Positions 60,001-64,000 of a stretch of 64,000 bases of DNA are shown piece by piece. Under the pieces are notes generated by a model. It saw only the letters and a list, made by a program, of their open reading frames with translations. It was not told the origin of the DNA and ran no database searches. A program made the position numbers and the translations under genes. The number at the start of each line of letters is the position of its first letter. The first letter of the stretch is position 1. The stretch is from Micromonospora sediminimaris (lineage in GTDB: Bacteria > Actinomycetota > Actinomycetes > Mycobacteriales > Micromonosporaceae), in the NCBI GenBank assembly GCA_900112325.1, contig FOLJ01000002.1, positions 457,289 through 521,288 on the forward strand, given 5' to 3'.

Positions 60001-60963
60001 GTGCCGACCGGCGGGTACGCCACGTTCGCCACGGTCACCGGCGGAATCACCGCCCCGACCGGTACCCGCACCCTCTTCCTGGTCTTCAAGGGCACCGGAC
60101 CGTACTTCGACATCGACGAGTTCACCCTCTCGACCGGACCCGGCGGTGGACCCGGACCCGACCCGGAACCGGGCGCAAACCTGGCCCGGGGCAAGCCGGC
60201 CCGCGCCTCAAGCGTGCAGGACGCCTTCGTCGCCGGGAACGCGTTCGACGGTGCGGTCGGCACCCGGTGGGCCAGCGAGTTCAGCGACCCGCAGTGGATC
60301 GACGTGGACCTCGGTGCCACGTACGACATCAACCGGGTCAAGCTGACCTGGGAGGCGGCGTACGGCAGCGGGTACCAGATCCAGACCTCGCCGGACGGGG
60401 TCAACTTCACCACCATCCGCACCGTGACCGGCGGCGACGGTGGCGTTGACGACCTCACCGGCCTGACCGGCTCCGGCCGGTACGTCCGGCTCGCCGGCAC
60501 CACCCGCGGCACCGGCTGGGGCTACTCCCTGTTCGAGTTCGAGGTGTACGGCGGCACCAGCGGGCCGCAGCCGGGCACCAACCTGCTGCTGAACAAACCG
60601 ACGCTGACGTCCAGCGACGAGGGGGCCGGCATGTCCGGCGCCCAGGCGGTGGACGGCAGCCTCACCACCCGCTGGTCGTCGGCGTTCTCCGACCCGCAGT
60701 GGATCCGGGTCGACCTCGGCAGCCCCACCCCGATCGGCCGGGTCAAGCTGAGCTGGGAGGCGGCGTACAGCAGTTCGTACCGCATCCAGACCTCGAACGA
60801 CGGCACCACCTGGGTCGACGTGAAGACGGTGACCGGGGCCGACGGCGGCGTGGACGAGCACACCGCGCTCGGTGCGAATGGCCGCTACCTGCGGATCTAC
60901 GGCACCGCCCGGGGTACCGCGTGGGGTCACTCGCTCTGGGAGCTGGAGGCGTACGCCAGCTGA
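57034..60963 (+). CDS. Secreted ThuA / PQQ-type sugar dehydrogenase / PKD / CBM6 / discoidin protein
   Basis: A 1309-residue exported multidomain protein. Signal peptide to about residue 31. ThuA-like domain ~34-250 (FTVLVFSKTAGFRHGSIVPG, GGGYVGVHAAADTEYEWPWY). Glucose/sorbosone-dehydrogenase-like six-bladed propeller ~265-705 (GLQGIKVDPNFATNRWVYVF, GDYGPDAGT, FYGWPYC). PKD domain ~711-799. CBM6-like ~909-1033 (VRQAEHF, GYIDNNDWISF). Two F5/8-type-C (discoidin) domains ~1047-1172 and ~1182-1309 (FSDPQWIDVDLG and FSDPQWIRVDLG). It probably oxidises a sugar or processes sugar derivatives at plant-type polysaccharides. GTG start at 57034. Known in actinomycetes; unusually long. Confidence 0.8.
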   Translation: MRRSLRSWLGAVLSAILVAGGIVAAPPAASAAPFTVLVFSKTAGFRHGSIVPGIAAIQQLGAANGFTVETTEDAAQFTDANLDRFAAVIWLSTTGDVLNATQQAAFERYIQGGGGYVGVHAAADTEYEWPWYGGLVGAYFASHPANQTATIKVADQVHPSTAALPQRWTRLDEWYNYRTNPRGSVHVLATLDESTYSGGGNGYDHPISWCHNYSGGRAWYTGLGHTDESYTEPNFRTHLLGGIMSVAGAAEADCGGTVTSNFQQVELAKGAAETGEPMSLTVLPDRGVFHTSRNGVIRHTDAAGNTKVAATLPVYTGDEEGLQGIKVDPNFATNRWVYVFYAPPLDTPGGGAPTTGTPADFARWDGVNRLSRFTANADNTINLASETLILDVPTSRGMCCHVGGDMDFDAAGNLYLSTGDDTNPFESSGFTPIDERAGRTPAFDAQRTSGNTNDLRGKVLRIRPSAAGGYTIPAGNMFAPGTARTRPEIYAMGFRNPFRMSVDKETGVVYLGDYGPDAGTADPNRGPAGNVEFARIDRPGFYGWPYCTARNDAYNDYTFPSGPSGPKFDCANGPVNNSPNNTGLTQLPPAIPAWLPYGGSGSPPEFTGGGLSPMGGPVYRFDPDNTSDVAFPEYYDGTYFAGEFGRRWIKNIKLDSAGQPLKINPFPWTGTQVMDMEFGPDGALYVLDYGTGWFNGDANSALYRIEYAREGRAPRAVVSATPTSGVAPLTVQFSSTGTLDPDGDPFTYAWDFDNNGTTDSTTANPTFTYTTHGTFTPTLTVRDSTGKVGTASTVITVGNSAPVVTVNTPLHGSTFTFGDAVPFSVTVTDAQDGPIDCARVKVNYVLGHDSHGHQISSVQGCSGVIQTSVDGEHDTAANIFGIIDAEYTDLGGAGQPPLTTHTQAVLQPRVRQAEHFGDSSGVQVVTPGGAHGGAAIGYIDNNDWISFHPYNLTGIQSFSARVGAPTGGGGTLELRVDSPTGPLVGQATVVPTGGYATFATVTGGITAPTGTRTLFLVFKGTGPYFDIDEFTLSTGPGGGPGPDPEPGANLARGKPARASSVQDAFVAGNAFDGAVGTRWASEFSDPQWIDVDLGATYDINRVKLTWEAAYGSGYQIQTSPDGVNFTTIRTVTGGDGGVDDLTGLTGSGRYVRLAGTTRGTGWGYSLFEFEVYGGTSGPQPGTNLLLNKPTLTSSDEGAGMSGAQAVDGSLTTRWSSAFSDPQWIRVDLGSPTPIGRVKLSWEAAYSSSYRIQTSNDGTTWVDVKTVTGADGGVDEHTALGANGRYLRIYGTARGTAWGHSLWELEAYAS

Positions 60964-60979
60964 GCCGAACCACCACCGA

Positions 60980-61011
60980 CGTGGCCGGCGCGGGAGACCG
61001 TGCCGGCCACG
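60980..61011. terminator. Hairpin terminator after the giant secreted protein
   Basis: A 10-base-pair stem (60980-60989 with 61002-61011) with a 12-base loop, 17 bases after the stop. Confidence 0.7.
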
Positions 61012-61424
61012 GCATGTCAGGCCCCTGACGCTACGGCGGCTCTCGCAGCAACAAGATTCCTGCCGTCCCGCCCCGAGAATCGGGACGAATAAGCCTTGTC
61101 CATCACCACGCGACCGGCCACCACGATCCCCGCACCGGCGCCCTCCGTACCCCCGGCTCGTCTTCGCACTCCCCCACGACCTGGCGGTCCTGGACGGTGG
61201 ATGGTGGCCGCGGTCCTGGGACCCACCCGCCGAACTCCCGGCCTCATCATCGCCCTCGGACCGGACCCGATCAGGCGAACCGCCGTCCCGTCCGCCGGTG
61301 CCAGCAAGGTCGACCTGTGTCACCGGCAACCTCGCTCTGTGCGGCGCAGCATCAGATGCAACCCCATCATCGAGCAGCAACGTGGGGCGATCGTGTGAGC
61401 ACACCGGTGAGCACGATGAACAGG
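61012..61424. other. Gene-poor stretch before the insertion sequence
   Basis: About 410 bases with no recognisable gene or structure. It looks like ordinary intergenic sequence or decayed coding sequence up to the insertion-sequence end. Several frames are open but none has a family signature or a ribosome binding site. Confidence 0.4.
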
Positions 61425-63066
61425 AATCGGCATTGGTCGATGACCAATGCCGATTTCTCGTGTTTTGACCGTTCTGTGGGCAGGGTGGTTTGGCGGTGTG
61501 GTGGGGGTGTGTTCGTGGTGGTGTGGGTGAGGGTTGTCATTTGCCCTTGTGGACGGCGTTTTTGCGGATGATCGGGTAGCGGGTTCGGCGTTTGCGGCGT
61601 TTCCCGGCGGGGCGGCCGGGTCCGGGGTGTCCGGGTTTCGGGTGGCCTGGTGGTTGCCAGGCGTTGCGCAGAGCGGGCGAAACCTGCCGGCGTGTCTGGC
61701 CGGGGGTCGGGCTGGTGGTGGTGGCGGGTTCCCAGGGCAGCCGGTGGTGGGTGATGTGGGTGCGGGCGCAGAACAGGTGTAGGTAGGCGTAGGCGTGCAG
61801 GCGTAGCCAGGTGGTCAGGGTGCCGGGCTGGCGGGGGTGGAAGTCCGGTGCCTGGGCGGTGCTCTTGAGATATCGGAAGTAGTGCTCGATGTCGAAGCGG
61901 GCCAGGTAGGTCATGACCAGGGTGAGCAGGTCGCGGCGGCGGCCGGAGTACCAGAGAGCGAGGTCGCCGGCGCGGCGGCTGGGGCGCAGGTGCTGGACCC
62001 GGGCGAGTAGCACGCTGCCCTCGACGATCGGGAGGGTGCCCTGGCCGGTGAAGCCCCGGCTGGCGCGGGTGAGTTTGGGATGGACCTGATGCCAGGCCCG
62101 GACGGTGACGGTGCCGTAGATACCGACCGGGCCGCTGACACCGGCATCCGGGGGCAGGCCGGGCTCGCGCAGAGTGAGGCGGAACCCGTGCCGGCGGGGC
62201 CGGCCTCCGAGGGGGTGAGCGGCCCGGTGTTCGGGCCGGGTCCACATGGTCTGCGAGGTCGCCAGCCTGACCAGCACGTCCGCGGGAATCCCGCGCTCGC
62301 GCAGCAGATGGGTGATCCGGGCCGCGGGATAACCGGAGTCCAGCAGAAACAGTGACGGGTCGGCCGGGCGGGCGCCGTCCTGGGCGCAGACTCGGGTGAT
62401 GTGGTCCACGGTGACCTCCACCAGATCGTCGTCGGAGGCGATCCGGTCGGCCAGCACCGGCACGACCCACGAGTCCGGGGTCAGAGACAGCCGGACGACA
62501 TGCTGATACCGCCACCCCGTCTTGATCAGCGCCGTGCCGCGGGGCCCGCCGGGGGTGTACTGCGGCTGCCGGTCCGGGCTGGTGGCTGCGTTCGGCCGCG
62601 GCCACGCGGTGGTGTCAACGGCATACACCCGCGGCAGACCGGACCGCGTGGCGATCTCGCACGCCGCCCGTAACGCCCGACCGGTGTCGATCTCGCCGTC
62701 ACGTAACGCCCGGTACGCCGCAGCGTGCCCGGTGACCGTGCTCAGCGACAGATGCGCCGGGCAACCACACCGGCCCTGACCAGCGGCCAACTCGTCGACC
62801 AGCGAGAACAACGTCCGTGACCGGGATGCGAGAACGCCCCCGTACAACTCCCGCCGCCACGCATCCAACAAGACCCGGCCCAGCTCGCTGTCACCGGCAC
62901 CGGCAGCCGTTACGCTACTCATCGAGGACCCTGCCCATTGATGATCTTTGTGTGAGAACTCAGATCATGGACAGGGTCCTCCCCATTCCGCTAGACCTCG
63001 ACCACCACGAATCCCCCCGATGGTCAAAACACGAGAATCGGCATTGGTCGATGACCAATGCCGATT
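61425..63066. mobile_element. Insertion sequence with palindromic terminal inverted repeats
   Basis: The element is bounded by 46- and 45-base terminal inverted repeats (61425-61470 and 63022-63066). Each begins with a 14+3+14 palindrome AATCGGCATTGGTC-GAT-GACC... and continues to CTCGTGTTTTGACC; the two ends differ by one inserted T and by the orientation of the 3-base centre. One transposase gene fills most of the element. No obvious target duplication could be read from the flanks. It lies 20 bases from a truncated tRNA. Confidence 0.75.
61537..62922 (-). CDS. DDE transposase (NF041680/IS701-like putative family)
   Basis: A 461-residue transposase. The predicted DDE residues are VDTTAW (D), LFLLDSGY (D) and FDIEHYFRYLK (E). 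PRRHGFRL and LPIVEGSVLLARV fit the family. The C-terminal tail is basic (KRRKRRTRYPIIRKNAVHK). ATG at 62922; the frame is intact with no frameshift, so it could be active. It is bounded by the 45-46-base repeats. A relative with clear C-terminal similarity in layout is cut by the right edge of the window. Confidence 0.75.
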   Translation of the reverse strand: MSSVTAAGAGDSELGRVLLDAWRRELYGGVLASRSRTLFSLVDELAAGQGRCGCPAHLSLSTVTGHAAAYRALRDGEIDTGRALRAACEIATRSGLPRVYAVDTTAWPRPNAATSPDRQPQYTPGGPRGTALIKTGWRYQHVVRLSLTPDSWVVPVLADRIASDDDLVEVTVDHITRVCAQDGARPADPSLFLLDSGYPAARITHLLRERGIPADVLVRLATSQTMWTRPEHRAAHPLGGRPRRHGFRLTLREPGLPPDAGVSGPVGIYGTVTVRAWHQVHPKLTRASRGFTGQGTLPIVEGSVLLARVQHLRPSRRAGDLALWYSGRRRDLLTLVMTYLARFDIEHYFRYLKSTAQAPDFHPRQPGTLTTWLRLHAYAYLHLFCARTHITHHRLPWEPATTTSPTPGQTRRQVSPALRNAWQPPGHPKPGHPGPGRPAGKRRKRRTRYPIIRKNAVHKGK

Positions 63067-63086
63067 TCGCCTGCGTAAACAAGGGG

Positions 63087-63128
63087 TGGAGCCGAGGGGA
63101 CTCGAACCCCTGACCTCCACACTGCCAG
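63087..63128 (-). other. 3' half of tRNA-Ala(GGC), integration-site remnant
   Basis: On the minus strand this reads as the 3' half of a tRNA: anticodon loop CTGGCAG (anticodon GGC, 63124-63126), anticodon 3' stem, five-base variable loop, T-arm AGGGG-TTCGAGT-CCCCT (63095-63111), acceptor 3' strand CGGCTCC and discriminator A at 63087. U70 in the acceptor 3' strand fits the G3-U70 pair of tRNA-Ala. There is no 5' half: similarity stops at the start of the anticodon loop. This is the usual attR of a tRNA-targeting integrative element. Confidence 0.75.
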
Positions 63129-63684
63129 TACGACAACAGTTCTGTCACGCGGTACCCCGGGATGCCGACAGGTGCTTTGAACAGGGAAAACCCTCCGGGG
63201 GAAGTCACACCCCCTGTCGCTACGTATCGGGCAGTGGCGGCTATTTGATCTTGAGCTGTGACCATCGATGTGACCAAACTGAGTGTGGGAGGCTTCGTGC
63301 CACCCCGTCCGGCCACCGCTGCCCGCACCCGGCCGGCGGTCCGAAGTGGCAGATGTTGCCGGCATTAGCAGGTACAGGCCCATGAACACGTCGCCGACGA
63401 GATCCGCCGCGACGACCTCCGTCGTCCGTGGCAGGTAGGTGGCACCCCGCCGGTCCATGCCCTTACGTCACATCCCAGGTGATCAACCCGGCCGCGTCCG
63501 CGCAGCAGCGACGCCGACACCCCCCTCTGGGCGCCGGTCAGGTCGTGCCGCCTCGTCAGCGCTATGGCGGCCACGAGGTCTCCGGTATTCAGGTTCATCT
63601 TGGTGAACCCTCAACCGGAGACCTCGCTATCTATCGATCACCGACACGCCGCACCCGACTTCGAGACACTGCCTAGCTTGATCT
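63129..63684. other. Non-coding stretch inside the presumed integrated element
   Basis: About 560 bases with no convincing gene. It holds a nested inverted repeat at 63575-63625 (outer 12-base arms GAGGTCTCCGGT and ACCGGAGACCTC, inner GGTTCA/TGAACC). No integrase or excisionase gene was recognised in the visible part. Confidence 0.4.
63575..63625. repeat. Nested inverted repeat (51 bases)
   Basis: Outer arms 63575-63586 and 63614-63625 pair perfectly over 12 bases; inner arms GGTTCA (63592-63597) and TGAACC (63604-63609) pair perfectly over 6. Could be a recombinase or transfer-protein binding site or a terminator. It lies inside the presumed integrated element. Confidence 0.5.
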
Positions 63685-64000
63685 TTAACCTGTGCGGCGT
63701 GGCCGGGGATTGGTCGATTTCTTCTTCGAAGAGGTCGTCTTCCCGGTCGCGCTGCTGGTGACGATGTGGACGTCGTAGCGGCGGGTGGGATGGCGGTTGG
63801 GTCGTCCGGGTGGGCGGCCGGGTCCTGGTCGGGTGGGTTTCGGTGCACCGGCGGGACAGGGGCTGTTGGCGCGCAGGTGCCGAAATCCGCGGCGGACCCG
63901 AGCGGGGGTGAGCCGGTGGGGTGGGGCGGGTCGTTCCCAGGGGCGACGCAGGTCGGCGGCGAGGGGCCGGGCCAGCCGGAGCTGGGTGTAGGCGGCGATG
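63685..64000 (-). CDS. Transposase C-terminal part, cut by window edge
   Basis: The visible minus-strand frame ends at a TAA at 63685-63687. It reads IAAYTQLRLARPLAADLRRP, then WERPAPPHRLTPARVRRGF and a basic PGPGRPPGRPNRHPTRRYDV tail, the characteristic C-terminus of the NF041680-type actinomycete transposase family. The gene continues past 64000, so length and activity cannot be judged. No terminal repeat was seen past the stop. Confidence 0.65.
   Translation of the reverse strand, partial: IAAYTQLRLARPLAADLRRPWERPAPPHRLTPARVRRGFRHLRANSPCPAGAPKPTRPGPGRPPGRPNRHPTRRYDVHIVTSSATGKTTSSKKKSTNPRPRRTG

Noticed and set aside
63081..63150. Complete tRNA gene
   Set aside because: Only the 3' half fits; the 5' D-arm and acceptor strand are missing, so it is treated as a remnant.
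1..64000. CRISPR array, rRNA operon or complete polyketide/peptide synthetase cluster
   Set aside because: No regularly spaced direct repeats, no rRNA-like sequence, and no ketosynthase or adenylation-domain motifs were seen.

Overview
This window is very GC-rich, with dense coding on both strands and start codons that are often GTG. The gene families point to a filamentous actinomycete of the Micromonosporaceae (Micromonospora or Salinispora type). The best markers are a tmsA/tmsB-type operon for 10-methyl branched fatty acids, an XRE-regulator/flavoprotein pair, DivIVA-domain proteins, TipA-type MerR and MmyB-type regulators, many secreted enzymes, and transposases of an actinomycete-specific DDE family. 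No rRNA, complete tRNA or CRISPR array was found. About 59 real coding regions are listed (two of them mini-ORFs); the other long ORFs are shadows in the GC-rich alternative frames.

Layout. 1-4.4 kb: an S-4TM pore-type membrane protein lies divergent to a kinase-like/transmembrane/extracytoplasmic fusion, a possible sensor-effector conflict pair, followed by a secreted I36-like protein. 4.8-6.7 kb: a tightly overlapped three-gene operon ends in a flavohaemoglobin. 6.9-13.3 kb: an accessory block with an XRE regulator/flavoprotein pair, a GIY-YIG nuclease, an APH-like phosphotransferase and a large PLD-helicase-DUF3427 protein, which looks like a small defence island. 13.3-20.4 kb: ArsR-type regulator, secreted metallo-hydrolase, secreted small protein, secreted M6-like metalloprotease, F420-type and VOC enzymes, DivIVA-like membrane protein. 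20.4-25 kb: Bcr/CflA exporter with MarR regulator, and two tandem imine-reductase-like genes divergent from an HxlR regulator with a perfect palindrome between them. 25-31.6 kb: membrane protein, ECF sigma factor with its membrane partner, monooxygenase, TipA-like regulator, GGDEF-EAL protein.

32-36.2 kb: a Cas4/AddB-like Fe-S nuclease coupled to an unknown protein, then a double SRPBCC protein coupled to an ArsR regulator. 36.2-39.1 kb: the tms operon, whose two genes are joined by a chain of ATGA-overlapped mini-ORFs built from a duplicated start module. 39-48 kb: lectin-like membrane protein, VWA/MoxR pair, GNAT, membrane protein, NarL-type two-component system. 47-55 kb: redox genes (two aldo/keto reductases, hydroxyacid dehydrogenase, SDR, aldehyde dehydrogenase) with AraC and MmyB-type regulators. 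55-61 kb: secreted trypsin-like protease, small anchored protein, and a 1309-residue secreted ThuA/sugar-dehydrogenase/PKD/CBM6/discoidin protein.

61.4-64 kb: an insertion sequence with 45-46 bp terminal inverted repeats sits 20 bp from the 3' half of a tRNA-Ala(GGC) gene that breaks off exactly at the anticodon loop. That is the expected scar of a tRNA-targeting integrative element, which by orientation should continue to the right, beyond the window. A second transposase of the same superfamily runs off the right edge.
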